64,000 bases of DNA, from assembly GCA_003223025.1 (NCBI GenBank), contig QHXR01000015.1, positions 133,882 to 197,881 of the forward strand, in the 5' to 3' direction. The translations under genes and the position numbers were made by a program. The DNA comes from Acidobacteriota bacterium (GTDB lineage Bacteria; Acidobacteriota; Blastocatellia; Pyrinomonadales; Pyrinomonadaceae). The notes beneath the pieces were generated by a model. The model searched no databases. It saw only the letters and a program-made list of their open reading frames with translations, and had not been told where the DNA came from. This document shows positions 45,115 through 53,828 of this stretch, piece after piece; position 1 is the stretch's first letter; each line of letters begins with the position of its first letter.

Positions 45115-45214
45115 TTAACCGCAGATGAAGCAGATGACGCAGATTCTCTGAAGAGGGTAATCATTGCTTCGGCTTTTAAAACTAATCGGCGTGATCTGTG
45201 TCATCTGCGGTTAA
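45115..45214. repeat. TTAACCGCAGATG inverted repeat
   Basis: TTAACCGCAGATG (45115-45127) and CATCTGCGGTTAA (45202-45214) are perfect inverted repeats, with further partial pairing inside (GACGCAGATT with GATCTGTGTC). The arm steps by about 9 bp (GCAGATGAA, GCAGATGAC, GCAGATTCT), like the other periodic hairpins. Confidence 0.82.
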
Positions 45215-45228
45215 GTTCTGCTCCGTCA

Positions 45229-46173
45229 TCAGACTCTATTTTTCCGGTCGGCGATTTTACTGTTCCGTTCCCAAAACACACCGTCTTCGAATCCCTGGAT
45301 CGACCCGGACGTTTCCGCCATTTCCAATCGCTTAGCAGCGAGCAGACAGTACTCTTCATCCGCTTCGATCGCGACAAAATTACGTTCAAGTTTTTTCGCA
45401 ACGACGGCGGTCGTTCCACTCCCGGCAAACGGATCGAGAATGAGATCGCCCGGATTGGAGCTCGCGAGAATTACTTTCGCGAGAAGCTTCTCAGGTTTCT
45501 GTGTCGGGTGATCGGTGTTCTCGGGCATCGACCAGAACGGCACCGTGAGGTCGGTCCAGATATTCGACGGATGCGTATCGCGAAAATTTCCGTTCGCCGA
45601 CTCATCCCAGTCTTTTGGCTTTCCATTCTCGCGATACGGCGCTACGACTCGTCGACGTTGCTTCACCGCGTCGAGATTAAAAGTGAATTCGTCGGACATC
45701 GTGAAGAACCAGATGTCCTCCGATGCATTCTTCCAGTTCTGCTTCGCACCCCGCCCTTTTTCGCGTTCCCACGTGATCCGGTTTTGGAGCTTGAAGTATT
45801 TCGATCCGACGCGCTGTATCGCGGAGCTCGATCGCCAGTCGCCGCAGATGTAGAGCGACGCAGTTGACTTCAACAATGGAACGCACAACTTCAGCCACGC
45901 GTCGAGCCATTGCTCATAATCGTCACTGCTTCGACTGCTGAACTTTTCGCTTCCGAATTTCTTCGTCAGGTTGTACGGCGGGTCGGCGAATAGAAGATCG
46001 AATTGTGCGCCCGATGTCGATGAGAGAATCTTGATCGCGTCGCCGCAGACAAGCTTTTGCGAATCGCCGGCGATCAAAAGCGACGAAGAAAACTCGACTG
46101 CCTTTCGGAGTCGCAGATGTTCGTCATCACGAAGGTCGATCGTTCGATTGCGAGGTGCTCGCGAGTGGGACAT
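45229..46173 (-). CDS. Solitary DNA methyltransferase (beta-class N6-adenine/N4-cytosine)
   Basis: The 314-residue protein has motif IV DPPYN near residue 65 and the SAM-binding motif I DPFAGSGTT near 255. The order IV-target domain-I defines the beta class. HPTQKPEKLL precedes motif I as in RsrI-type enzymes. No restriction enzyme gene is beside it, so it may be an orphan, regulatory or protective methylase. Its specificity cannot be read from sequence. Confidence 0.92.
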   Translation of the reverse strand: MSHSRAPRNRTIDLRDDEHLRLRKAVEFSSSLLIAGDSQKLVCGDAIKILSSTSGAQFDLLFADPPYNLTKKFGSEKFSSRSSDDYEQWLDAWLKLCVPLLKSTASLYICGDWRSSSAIQRVGSKYFKLQNRITWEREKGRGAKQNWKNASEDIWFFTMSDEFTFNLDAVKQRRRVVAPYRENGKPKDWDESANGNFRDTHPSNIWTDLTVPFWSMPENTDHPTQKPEKLLAKVILASSNPGDLILDPFAGSGTTAVVAKKLERNFVAIEADEEYCLLAAKRLEMAETSGSIQGFEDGVFWERNSKIADRKNRV

Positions 46174-46211
46174 AAGATGACCAATATTAGAACGGAACGC
46201 ACGAGCTTTCC

Positions 46212-46252
46212 ATTAAGTAGTTTCGTAATTACTTAATTAGGTAATTACCTAA
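46212..46252. promoter_or_regulatory. AT-rich nested palindromes upstream of the methyltransferase
   Basis: A perfect 16-bp palindrome TTAGGTAATTACCTAA (46237-46252) abuts an 8-bp inverted pair ATTAAGTA (46212-46219) and TACTTAAT (46230-46237). The site is far more AT-rich than its surroundings and lies 39 bases before the methyltransferase start, in a divergent gap. A repressor or autoregulatory site is plausible. Confidence 0.5.
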
Positions 46253-46348
46253 TGAAGTCACCGAGGCGCCGTAAATACTTCGTGATGCACTGTGGTTCCT
46301 GCGAAATTTGTTCTCCGCAGCAAACGCGGAGTGATAAAAGCACCTTCC

Positions 46349-46377
46349 TTGACCGTCAAAATCGCGCGTGATAATCT
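46349..46377 (+). promoter_or_regulatory. Candidate promoter of the atp cluster
   Basis: TTGACC (46349-46354) is followed after 17 bases by TAATCT (46372-46377), overlapping GATAAT at 46370. It is the best housekeeping-like promoter in the gap before the b' gene, 65 bases upstream of its ATG. It is a pattern match only. Confidence 0.35.
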
Positions 46378-46441
46378 CTTATGTTTCGAAAACAGCCCGT
46401 GTTTTGGCGGGTCTTATATAGCGATAATAGTTTAATAAAAT

Positions 46442-46891
46442 ATGGTTTTGCTGGCATTTGCCGAATCGATCCAGCTCTTTCCGGACGGCACACTTTTCAT
46501 TCATATCGCACTGATCCTGCTGATGATCTGGATCCTGAATCGCACGTTTTTCAGGCCGATCAATCGCGTTATCGAATCGCGCGAACGCCAGAAAGGCGGT
46601 CAAGGCAGCGAGGCCGAAGCAATCATGAGCGACGCTTCCGGAAAGCAGGCCAAGTACAACAAGGAACTTCTCAGTGCCCGCAGCGAGGGTTACGAGCTGA
46701 TCGAGAAAGAGCGTTCAGCGGCGGTAACTACGCGACAGGAGAAGATTACCGTGGCGAAAAGCGAGACCGCGGAATTGCTCACGACCGAGAAGCAACGGAT
46801 CCAGCATCAGGCCACCGAAGCGAAAGCTTCTCTCGCTCAAGAGGCCGAGGTCATGGCTGAGAAGATCACCGGGAATATTTTGAAGGCTTAG
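46442..46891 (+). CDS. ATP synthase F0 subunit b'
   Basis: The 149-residue protein has one N-terminal membrane helix (FIHIALILLMIWILNRTFF) and a long charged coiled coil, as in b' subunits of the peripheral stalk. It pairs with the b subunit gene that follows two bases later. The a and c subunit genes that usually precede it are absent from the window. Confidence 0.85.
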   Translation: MVLLAFAESIQLFPDGTLFIHIALILLMIWILNRTFFRPINRVIESRERQKGGQGSEAEAIMSDASGKQAKYNKELLSARSEGYELIEKERSAAVTTRQEKITVAKSETAELLTTEKQRIQHQATEAKASLAQEAEVMAEKITGNILKA

Positions 46892-46892
46892 T

Positions 46893-47468
46893 ATGTTCGC
46901 TTTTTTCTACAACGTGATCCTTTTATTTGCCGAGGCGGGAACGCACGCGTCCGGCGGTGGATTTACGGAATTCTACGAAAAATATCTCAACTATCCTGGT
47001 TTCGAAGCCTGGAAGTTTGTGAACCTCGCGATCTTTGTCGCGATTCTCGTTTACGTCTTGAAGAAGCCGCTGACCGATGGATTCAAGGCAAAACGTGAGG
47101 CGATCCGATCCGAACTGATCAAGGCCGAGCAGGAAAAGCAGGCGGCTCTGGCGCAGCTGACCGCGGCCGAAGCGAAGCTTGCGGCGATCGAGTCTGAAAA
47201 GGCGTCGATCCTTAAGCGGGCACAGGAAGAGGCTGAAGCTGAGAAGACGAATATCTCGAATCAGACCGAAGCCGAGGTCGCAAAGATGCGCGAGCAGGCT
47301 GAGAGCGAGATCAATCGCCTTGTCCAGCAGACGAGGGTCGAGCTTCGTCGTTTCTCGGCTGAAGAAAGTGTCAGGCTCGCGGAAGATAAGCTCCGTTCGC
47401 GGATCAACGCCGACAACGACGCCGTGCTGGTTAAATCGGGTATCGAAGCGATCGGAGGTTTGAACTAA
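46893..47468 (+). CDS. atpF: ATP synthase F0 subunit b
   Basis: The 191-residue peripheral-stalk subunit has a membrane helix near residues 42-58 (FVNLAIFVAILVYVL) followed by an uninterrupted Ala/Glu/Lys-rich coiled coil. The extra N-terminal 40 residues include a second hydrophobic stretch. It starts one base after the b' stop and ends two bases before atpH. Confidence 0.9.
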   Translation: MFAFFYNVILLFAEAGTHASGGGFTEFYEKYLNYPGFEAWKFVNLAIFVAILVYVLKKPLTDGFKAKREAIRSELIKAEQEKQAALAQLTAAEAKLAAIESEKASILKRAQEEAEAEKTNISNQTEAEVAKMREQAESEINRLVQQTRVELRRFSAEESVRLAEDKLRSRINADNDAVLVKSGIEAIGGLN

Positions 47469-47470
47469 AC

Positions 47471-48013
47471 ATGAGTGTCGAAACAATCTCACGCCGATAC
47501 GCAACCGCACTTGCCGACGTAGTTTTGAAAACAGGCGAGACCGAAACCGTCAGATCGGAGCTGAGAACCTGGGAACAATTGTTCGTTGCAAACTCAGATC
47601 TTAAAACCGCGTTCGGAAATCCGGTGATCCCTCACGCACGAAAGACCGGATTGCTCGAGGGACTTCTCGCAAAAGCTAAGCCTTCGCAGGCGACTGCGAA
47701 TTTCCTGCGAGTGCTTCTTGCTAACGGGAGAATGATGGACCTCCGTCAGATCCTCGAACGCTTTGAAGCGGTCCTCGAAGAACGCAGCGGTGTTATCTCA
47801 GCGGAAGTCGCGTCTGCACACGAGCTCAGCGAGTCTCAAAGAAACGAATTAAAGGCAAATCTCGAAAAGCAAACGGGCAAGCAAGTGAAGCTCGGGTTCG
47901 CGATCGACGCAAATCTTATCGGCGGTGTCGTTACGCGGATCGGTTCCACGGTCTATGACGGCTCGGTCAAAACGCAACTTGAAAATCTTAAGGAAGAACT
48001 TATCGGGTCGTAA
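47471..48013 (+). CDS. atpH: ATP synthase F1 subunit delta
   Basis: The 180-residue protein has the OSCP/delta pattern: an N-terminal helical bundle (SRRYATALADVVLKTGE) and a C-terminal LGFAIDANLIGGVVTRIGSTVYDGSV motif. It joins the F1 head to the b/b' stalk. A GGAGG site lies 12 bases upstream. Its TAA stop is inside the first unit of a heptamer hairpin. Confidence 0.95.
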   Translation: MSVETISRRYATALADVVLKTGETETVRSELRTWEQLFVANSDLKTAFGNPVIPHARKTGLLEGLLAKAKPSQATANFLRVLLANGRMMDLRQILERFEAVLEERSGVISAEVASAHELSESQRNELKANLEKQTGKQVKLGFAIDANLIGGVVTRIGSTVYDGSVKTQLENLKEELIGS

Positions 48014-48084
48014 ATAGTAAATCGTAAATCGCGAACGGGCTGAAAACCCTTCTGTTGACGATTTACGATTTACGATTCACGCAA
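48010..48084. repeat. Heptamer-periodic inverted repeat (unit GTAAATC)
   Basis: The left arm from 48010 reads GTAAATA, GTAAATC, GTAAATC, GCGAAC. The right arm 48057-48084 reads GACGATT, TACGATT, TACGATT, CACGCAA. The atpH stop codon is within the first unit and atpA begins four bases after the last. The same unit recurs between ffh and rpsP. Confidence 0.9.
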
Positions 48085-48088
48085 ATAT

Positions 48089-49621
48089 ATGGAAGCAATT
48101 AAAGCCAACGAAATTAATGAAATTATCCGCGCTCAGATCGAGAACTTCGATTCGGGCATGACGGTTGACGAGGTCGGTACGGTCATCAAAGTCGGTGACG
48201 GTATCGCCGAGGTCTACGGCCTTGAAAAGGTCATGGCCGGTGAGCTGCTCGAATATCCTCACGGCGTTCGCGGTCTGGCTCTCAATCTCGAAGAAGACAA
48301 AGTCGGTACCGTGTTGTTCGGCGACTTCCAGAAGATCAAAGAAGGCGACGAAGTGAAACGCACGAAGCGCATCATGAGTGTTCCCGTTGGAGACGCGATG
48401 ATCGGCCGTGTGGTTGATGCTCTCGGAAATCCGATCGACGGAAAAGGCGAGATCGTAACCGACACGTTCAATCCGGTCGAGCGTATCGCTCCCGGCATCA
48501 TCGATCGTCAGCCGGTGAAAGAGCCTCTTCAGACCGGTTTGAAAGCTATCGACGCGATGGTTCCGATCGGCCGCGGACAGCGTGAGCTGATCATCGGCGA
48601 TCGCCAGACGGGGAAGACTGCAGTCGCGATCGACACGATCATCAACCAGAAAGGCAAAGACGTGATCTGCGTTTACGTCGCGATCGGCCAGAAGGCGTCG
48701 ACCGTTGCACAGGTTGTAAAGAAGCTTGAAGACTTCGGCGCGATGGATTACACCGTCGTCGTCTCGGCGACGGCGTCGGATCCCGCGGCGATGCAGTTTC
48801 TTGCTCCTTACTCAGGATGTGCGATCGGCGAATATTTCCGCGATAACGGGCGGCACGCATTGACGATCTACGACGATCTTTCAAAGCAGGCCGCTGCGTA
48901 TCGCGAGATCTCGCTTCTGCTCCGTCGTCCGCCGGGCCGCGAAGCATATCCGGGAGACGTTTTTTATCTTCACTCACGCTTGCTCGAACGTGCGGCGAAG
49001 ATGTCGGATGCACGTGGCGGCGGTTCGCTGACCTCGCTTCCGATCATCGAGACGCAGGCCGGCGATATCTCGGCATACATCCCGACGAACGTGATCTCGA
49101 TCACGGACGGTCAGATCTTCCTTGAATCCGATCTTTTCAACTCCGGCGTCCGTCCGGCTATCAACGTGGGTAACTCGGTTTCACGCGTCGGTGGCTCGGC
49201 ACAGATCAAGGCGATGAAGCAGGTCGCAGGTACGCTCCGCATCGACCTTGCACAGTATCGCGAGCTCGCAGCGTTTGCACAGTTCGGTTCGGACCTCGAT
49301 AAGTCGACGCAGTCGCAGCTCGAACGCGGACGTCGTCTGACGGAGATCCTGAAGCAAGGTCAGTATCAGCCGATGCCGGTCGAGAAGCAGGTCATGATCG
49401 TCTGGACCGTGACAAACGGTTTGGCGGACGACATCGCGGTGGAAGATCTCAAACGATTCGAAGAAGAGCTCAGCGCATTTATCGAAAATTCGCATCCGGC
49501 GGTGATGACGACGCTTCGCGAGAAGAAGACGATCGACGATAACTTCAAGGCTTCGGCGAAAGAAGCGGTTGAGGATTTCAAAGCGACGCGCTGGCAGACG
49601 GCGACCGCGGCAGCGGCATAG
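48089..49621 (+). CDS. atpA: ATP synthase F1 subunit alpha
   Basis: The 510-residue regulatory nucleotide-binding subunit is full length. The Walker A motif [13 protein letters not shown], the DDLSKQA region and the alpha-type [17 protein letters not shown] block are all present. It forms the F1 hexamer with beta, whose gene is not in this window. Confidence 0.97.
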   Translation: MEAIKANEINEIIRAQIENFDSGMTVDEVGTVIKVGDGIAEVYGLEKVMAGELLEYPHGVRGLALNLEEDKVGTVLFGDFQKIKEGDEVKRTKRIMSVPVGDAMIGRVVDALGNPIDGKGEIVTDTFNPVERIAPGIIDRQPVKEPLQTGLKAIDAMVPIGRGQRELIIGDRQTGKTAVAIDTIINQKGKDVICVYVAIGQKASTVAQVVKKLEDFGAMDYTVVVSATASDPAAMQFLAPYSGCAIGEYFRDNGRHALTIYDDLSKQAAAYREISLLLRRPPGREAYPGDVFYLHSRLLERAAKMSDARGGGSLTSLPIIETQAGDISAYIPTNVISITDGQIFLESDLFNSGVRPAINVGNSVSRVGGSAQIKAMKQVAGTLRIDLAQYRELAAFAQFGSDLDKSTQSQLERGRRLTEILKQGQYQPMPVEKQVMIVWTVTNGLADDIAVEDLKRFEEELSAFIENSHPAVMTTLREKKTIDDNFKASAKEAVEDFKATRWQTATAAAA

Positions 49622-49627
49622 CAATCT

Positions 49628-49697
49628 GGGAATTCGGATTTCGGATTTCGGATTTTTCTTAAATCCCAGATCCGAAATCCCACATCCGAAATCGAAA
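49628..49697. repeat. Heptamer-periodic inverted repeat (unit CGGATTT)
   Basis: The left arm 49628-49655 reads GGGAATT, CGGATTT, CGGATTT, CGGATTT. The right arm 49663-49697 reads ATCCCAG, ATCCGAA, ATCCCAC, ATCCGAA, ATCGAAA. It fills almost the whole gap between atpA and atpG and ends two bases before the atpG start. Confidence 0.9.
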
Positions 49698-49698
49698 T

Positions 49699-50580
49699 AT
49701 GGCAAGTTTGTTGGATATGCGCCGGCGTATTAAGTCGGTCAAGAACACACAGCAGATCACCAAGGCGATGAAGATGGTCGCCGCGGCGAAGCTCAAGCGT
49801 GCGCAGGACCGCGTGACGGCTGCACGTCCGTTCGCACAGAAGATGTCGGAAGTTCTCGGCGGATTGAGTGCCAAGGTCGCTGACGAATTTTCGCATCCGC
49901 TGCTCGACGCACGTGGCGACGAGAAATACTTGATCGTACTCGTGAGTGCGGACAAGGGACTTGCCGGAGCATTCAACGCGAACGTGATCAAGGCGGCGCA
50001 GGCGTTCATGAAACAGAATGCGGCGAAGTCGGCGGAGATGATCCCGGTGGGACGAAAGGGCCGCGACTTCTTCAAGCGTCGCGACGTGATCTTCAAAGAC
50101 GAGTACATCGGTCTGACGGGAAGCGGTCAGGTTGTACATCAGGACGCACTCGATATCGCGCGAAAGATCATCAAGACGTTTACCGAAGACACTTCGATCG
50201 ACAAGGTATTTTTGGTCTACACCGAATTCAAGACGGTGCTTTCGCAGTCGCCGAGGATCGAGCAGATCCTGCCGATCCCGCATGTGGATCGTGCTGAGGA
50301 TGGCGAGACGAACGGTGCTGACGCTGAATATATTTACGAACAGCCGGCGGCGGAGATCTTCGGGAAGATACTTCCGAAACAGGTCGAGACGCAGCTCTAT
50401 AAATCGATGCTCGAGTCAGTCGCTTCGGAACAAGGCTCACGCATGACGGCGATGGATTCTGCATCGAAGAATGCGGGCGAGTTGATCGACACATTGACGC
50501 TCAACATGAACCGCATCCGTCAGGCGGCGATCACAAAAGAGATCATCGAAGTCGTCTCGGGAGCAGCGGCAGCAGCGTAA
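49699..50580 (+). CDS. atpG: ATP synthase F1 subunit gamma
   Basis: The 293-residue central-shaft subunit has the diagnostic ends: MASLLDMRRRIKSVKNTQQI at the N-terminus and MDSASKNAGELIDTLTLNMNRIRQAAITKEI at the C-terminus. It rotates inside the alpha/beta hexamer. A further heptamer hairpin follows, and then a VanZ-like gene, not the usual atpD and atpC. Confidence 0.96.
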   Translation: MASLLDMRRRIKSVKNTQQITKAMKMVAAAKLKRAQDRVTAARPFAQKMSEVLGGLSAKVADEFSHPLLDARGDEKYLIVLVSADKGLAGAFNANVIKAAQAFMKQNAAKSAEMIPVGRKGRDFFKRRDVIFKDEYIGLTGSGQVVHQDALDIARKIIKTFTEDTSIDKVFLVYTEFKTVLSQSPRIEQILPIPHVDRAEDGETNGADAEYIYEQPAAEIFGKILPKQVETQLYKSMLESVASEQGSRMTAMDSASKNAGELIDTLTLNMNRIRQAAITKEIIEVVSGAAAAA

Positions 50581-50584
50581 GAGA

Positions 50585-50683
50585 GTTTCTAGTTTCTAGT
50601 TCCTGGTTTCTAGTTGTTGATTATTCAGACCGGAATTTACGATTGCTAAACTTGAAACTAGAAACCAAGAACCAGAAACCAAA
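50585..50683. repeat. Heptamer-periodic inverted repeat (unit GTTTCTA)
   Basis: The left arm 50585-50619 reads GTTTCTA, GTTTCTA, GTTCCTG, GTTTCTA, GTTGTTG. The right arm 50649-50683 reads AACTTGA, AACTAGA, AACCAAG, AACCAGA, AACCAAA. The right arm overlaps the beginning of the VanZ-like open frame. Confidence 0.9.
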
Positions 50684-51137
50684 GAGCGGGCGCGAACAGA
50701 TCATTCTGTACGCGCCGCTTTTTATTTGGATCTGCGTTATCTTTTTTCTTTCGAGCGGTCAGGGATCATCGGTGCGGACGTCGCTGATCATTAGACCGCT
50801 TCTCGAATTCCTCTTTCCGACTGCCCCCGAGGAAACGCTCCAGCTTTATCACGGCTTCATTCGCAAATGCGCTCACCTCACCGAGTATGCGATTCTCGGT
50901 TTGCTAGCGTGTCGAGCGTTCGTCAGCCTTTCCGCAGCGGCGCTGCGTAAATATTTTTACCTGCTGGCAGCGGCTCTCGTCCTCGCCGTCGCATCTGCCG
51001 ACGAATTCAACCAGAGTTTTAATCCGGATCGGACGGGCTCAGCGGTCGATGTTCTTATCGATGTGACGGGCGGATTGATCGGGATCGTTATTTTTACTCT
51101 CTGGCTCCGCAGAGCCTTGCGAAGAAACGCACGCTAG
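50643..51137 (+). CDS. VanZ-like membrane protein
   Basis: The core (YAPLFIWICVIFFLSSGQGS, then RKCAHLTEYAILGLLAC, then SADEFNQSFNPDRTGSAVDVLIDVTGG) matches the VanZ family of four-helix membrane proteins, some linked to glycopeptide tolerance. The start is odd: the only start codons before the first helix are TTG 50643 and TTG 50652, both in or next to the heptamer repeat. Residues 4-14 would then be encoded by the repeat. The function here is unknown. Confidence 0.8.
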   Translation: MLNLKLETKNQKPKSGREQIILYAPLFIWICVIFFLSSGQGSSVRTSLIIRPLLEFLFPTAPEETLQLYHGFIRKCAHLTEYAILGLLACRAFVSLSAAALRKYFYLLAAALVLAVASADEFNQSFNPDRTGSAVDVLIDVTGGLIGIVIFTLWLRRALRRNAR

Positions 51138-51285
51138 ATCGCAACAGAACAACTAGCTTTTTCCTCGGTGTGCCCGTGGCAAATCCTGTGTATTTCCCTT
51201 AACGGCCTGTTTTGAGAATCTTTCATATTCACGAACTTTGTGGCATATTCAGACGTTAAGAGAAGCACAAGGAGATTCGAATAAA

Positions 51286-52434
51286 ATGAGTATTCTCGAC
51301 AAGGTAAAAGAAGCAGCATTGAACCAGTTTATTGAGGTAATCGAATGGCTGGACGAATCGAAAGATACGCTGCTTTATCGGTTTCCGGTCGCCGGACAGG
51401 AGATCAAAAACGGTGCCCAGTTGATCGTCCGCGAGTCACAGGCCGCAGTGTTTGTTTTCGAAGGCCAGGTCGCCGATGTGTTCACGCCCGGTCGCTATAC
51501 GGTCGAGGGCGGAAACACTCCGATCCTGTCGAAGCTCGGAGCGTGGAAATACGGTTTCAATTCGCCGATCAAGTCTGAGGTCTATTTCGTCAATACGAAG
51601 CAGTTCACGGACATGAAATGGGGAACGTCGAATCCGATCATGCTTCGTGACTCGGACTTCGGCATCGTTCGCCTACGAGCATTTGGTGCGTATAGTCTTC
51701 GAGTCGCGGACCCGAGCGAATTCATCAAGCAGATCGCCGGCACGAATGCACAGTTTCAGACCGAAGACATCGATGGTCAGTTGAAGCGTGCGATCGTCAC
51801 CGAATTTTCTGACGCGCTTGGTGAGATGAAGATCCCGGCGCTCGACCTCGCTGCCCAGTACAAGGAATTGGGCGAAGCGATCCGTGCAAAGATTAACGAA
51901 GACTTCAGCGGATACGGTCTTGAGGTTACAAAATTTTACGTCGAGAACATCAGCCTTCCGCCGGAAGTCGAAGCGGCGATGGACAAGCGTGCATCAATGG
52001 GCGCTCTCGGCGATGCTCAGAAGTACATGCAATTTCAGGCGGCTGACGCATTACGCGACGCTGCTCAGAACGAAGGCGGCGGTGCTGGATTAGGAGCAGG
52101 TTTGGGAGCCGGGTTCGCGGTTGGCGGACAGATGGCGAATGCTTTCGGTGCGAATCCTCAGGGCGGCGGCGGTGGAGCTGCAGCCACTATCACTTGCCCG
52201 AACTGCGGAAAACAGAATAACGCGGCAGCGAAATTCTGTGCGGACTGCGGCGGTAAAATGGAAGTTGCAAAAGTGCCTTGTGTGAAGTGCGGTGCTCAGC
52301 TCCGCGAAGGCGCGAAGTTCTGTTCCGAATGCGGTACGTCGCAAGAGAAAACGAAATGTGCGAACTGTCAGCATGAACTTGCCGCCGGTGCGAAGTTCTG
52401 TCCTGAGTGCGGGACGAAAACCGAAGCGGCGTAG
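51286..52434 (+). CDS. SPFH-domain protein with three C-terminal zinc ribbons
   Basis: The ATG at 51286 with AAGGAG about ten bases upstream gives 382 residues. Residues 1-260 form an SPFH-like domain of the YdjI/virion-core type (IVRESQAAVFVFEGQVADVF, then VTKFYVENISLPPEVEAAMD). A Gly/Ala-rich linker follows. Three CxxC...CxxC zinc ribbons end it (CPNCG/CADCG, CVKCG/CSECG, CANCQ/CPECG). Members form membrane-associated scaffolds. A strong terminator ends the unit. Confidence 0.85.
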   Translation: MSILDKVKEAALNQFIEVIEWLDESKDTLLYRFPVAGQEIKNGAQLIVRESQAAVFVFEGQVADVFTPGRYTVEGGNTPILSKLGAWKYGFNSPIKSEVYFVNTKQFTDMKWGTSNPIMLRDSDFGIVRLRAFGAYSLRVADPSEFIKQIAGTNAQFQTEDIDGQLKRAIVTEFSDALGEMKIPALDLAAQYKELGEAIRAKINEDFSGYGLEVTKFYVENISLPPEVEAAMDKRASMGALGDAQKYMQFQAADALRDAAQNEGGGAGLGAGLGAGFAVGGQMANAFGANPQGGGGGAAATITCPNCGKQNNAAAKFCADCGGKMEVAKVPCVKCGAQLREGAKFCSECGTSQEKTKCANCQHELAAGAKFCPECGTKTEAA

Positions 52435-52458
52435 CTCAGATCACAACACATGAACAAT

Positions 52459-52488
52459 AAGCAGGAGATCGTCGTCTCCTGCTTTTTT
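52459..52488 (+). terminator. Intrinsic terminator after the SPFH gene
   Basis: A perfect 10-bp stem AAGCAGGAGA (52459-52468) with TCTCCTGCTT (52475-52484), a six-base loop and six T residues (52483-52488) lies 25 bases after the stop. Confidence 0.95.
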
Positions 52489-52564
52489 GTAAACGTGGCC
52501 ATCGGCTCACAAGCGAGTCCTGCGCGCGAGTTGCCAACTCTGAATTTAATTCGATAATAAAGGC

Positions 52565-52741
52565 ATGGCATTAAGTCCCGAACTGTTAGAGATCCTTCGT
52601 TGTCCGAAGTGCAAATCGAAAGTCGAACTCAAACCCGATAAGAGCGCTCTGAAATGTACTGATCCCGAATGTGCTCTCGTATATCCGATCCGAGACGACA
52701 TCCCGGTCATGCTCATCGACGAGGCCACGGTCGAAAAGTAA
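52565..52741 (+). CDS. Trm112/UPF0434-family small zinc-ribbon protein
   Basis: This 58-residue gene starts [20 protein letters not shown] and ends at the TAA immediately before the next ATG. CPKC and a later CTDPEC give the zinc site, and [15 protein letters not shown] is the family C-terminus (as in YcaR). Family members act as partners of methyltransferases or near LPS genes. It is tightly linked to the family 9 glycosyltransferase gene that follows with no gap. Confidence 0.9.
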   Translation: MALSPELLEILRCPKCKSKVELKPDKSALKCTDPECALVYPIRDDIPVMLIDEATVEK

Positions 52742-53785
52742 ATGCCGACTAGCGAGATCGATTGGCCCAGCGTTCGCCGCGTGCTCGTCGTTCGACTTCG
52801 CTCGATCGGTGACACCGTGCTCTGTACTCCGTCCCTCATCGCTCTCAAGCGGTTTCTTCCCGACACACAGGTAGACATTCTTCTCGAAGATTGGGTCGCG
52901 CCGATACTCGAGGGTTTTGAATCGGTCGATAACATTCTGACTGTTGGCCAGACAGCGGTGTCCCGACTGTCGACCGCCCGTGCGATCAGGCAACGGCATT
53001 ACGACGTCGTGTTCAACATTCACGGTGGAACGACGGCGACATTCTTTGTCGCGACCAGCGGTGCTCGTCACCGCGTGGGTTATCAGAATTATCAGTACGC
53101 ATTTCTGTACAATCACCTGCTTTCGTCCCCGGCGTACTTCTGGAAGCGCGATGACGCTCATTCCGCCGAGCAGCAACTGGCGCTTCTTGGTTCGGTCGGC
53201 GTTCCGGTTGAAGATCGTCCGAAGAGCCATCTCGCCGTCACGAAATCTTCCGTTATTTCGCTTGAATTTAAGGTCCCGTTTTCGCTCGATGAGCATTTCG
53301 CGATTCTCCATCCGCTTGCCGCGTCGAAGACAAAAGAATGGCAGCTCGAGAAATATGCGCGGACCGCGGAATTTTTAAACGACAAAGGACTCGCGGTTGC
53401 CGTTGTCGGAACCTCGAACGACTCAGCCGTTCTAAATGAACTTCAATCGTTATCACAAGCCCCGATCCATCGGCTGACTAATCTCACGCTGCCCGAACTC
53501 ACGGCGTTTACATCGAAAGCAAAATTGTTCGTCGGAAACGACTCCGGCGTCGCTCATATCGCGGCTGCAGTCCGAACTCCGAGCGTCGTGGTTTTCGGAT
53601 CATCCAATCGTGATCACTGGCGTCCGTGGACCGATGCTCCGAACGAAGTCGTCTATGAGCAGTTTGCGTGTCAGCCGTGTCCGGGCCGCGAATGTAAGGA
53701 ATTTGGCGATCCGAGGTGCATTCTGACGATTCCTGTCGAGAAAGTATTCGAGGCGATAGACCGCGTGGTTTCTCAGACAAAATAA
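52742..53785 (+). CDS. Family 9 glycosyltransferase (heptosyltransferase-like)
   Basis: The 347-residue enzyme has the two-Rossmann GT-B fold of ADP-heptose transferases: VLVVRLRSIGDTVLCTPSL at the N-terminus, then LFVGNDSGVAHIAAA and VVFGSSNRDHWRPW at the nucleotide-sugar site. It probably adds a sugar to the lipopolysaccharide inner core on the cytoplasmic face. The C-terminal CQPCPGRECKEFGDPRC is Cys-rich, as in many members. It directly abuts the Trm112-like gene. Confidence 0.92.
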   Translation: MPTSEIDWPSVRRVLVVRLRSIGDTVLCTPSLIALKRFLPDTQVDILLEDWVAPILEGFESVDNILTVGQTAVSRLSTARAIRQRHYDVVFNIHGGTTATFFVATSGARHRVGYQNYQYAFLYNHLLSSPAYFWKRDDAHSAEQQLALLGSVGVPVEDRPKSHLAVTKSSVISLEFKVPFSLDEHFAILHPLAASKTKEWQLEKYARTAEFLNDKGLAVAVVGTSNDSAVLNELQSLSQAPIHRLTNLTLPELTAFTSKAKLFVGNDSGVAHIAAAVRTPSVVVFGSSNRDHWRPWTDAPNEVVYEQFACQPCPGRECKEFGDPRCILTIPVEKVFEAIDRVVSQTK

Positions 53786-53809
53786 AAAGGCGAGCCGAAG
53801 CCCGCCTTT
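53781..53809 (-). terminator. Terminator between convergent genes
   Basis: The stem AAAGGCG (53786-53792) with CGCCTTT (53803-53809) lies between the stops of the glycosyltransferase and the BON lipoprotein. Read on the minus strand it is followed by TTTTTATTTT, so it mainly serves the BON gene. Confidence 0.8.
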
Positions 53810-53828
53810 GCACCGATTACAAGGAAAG

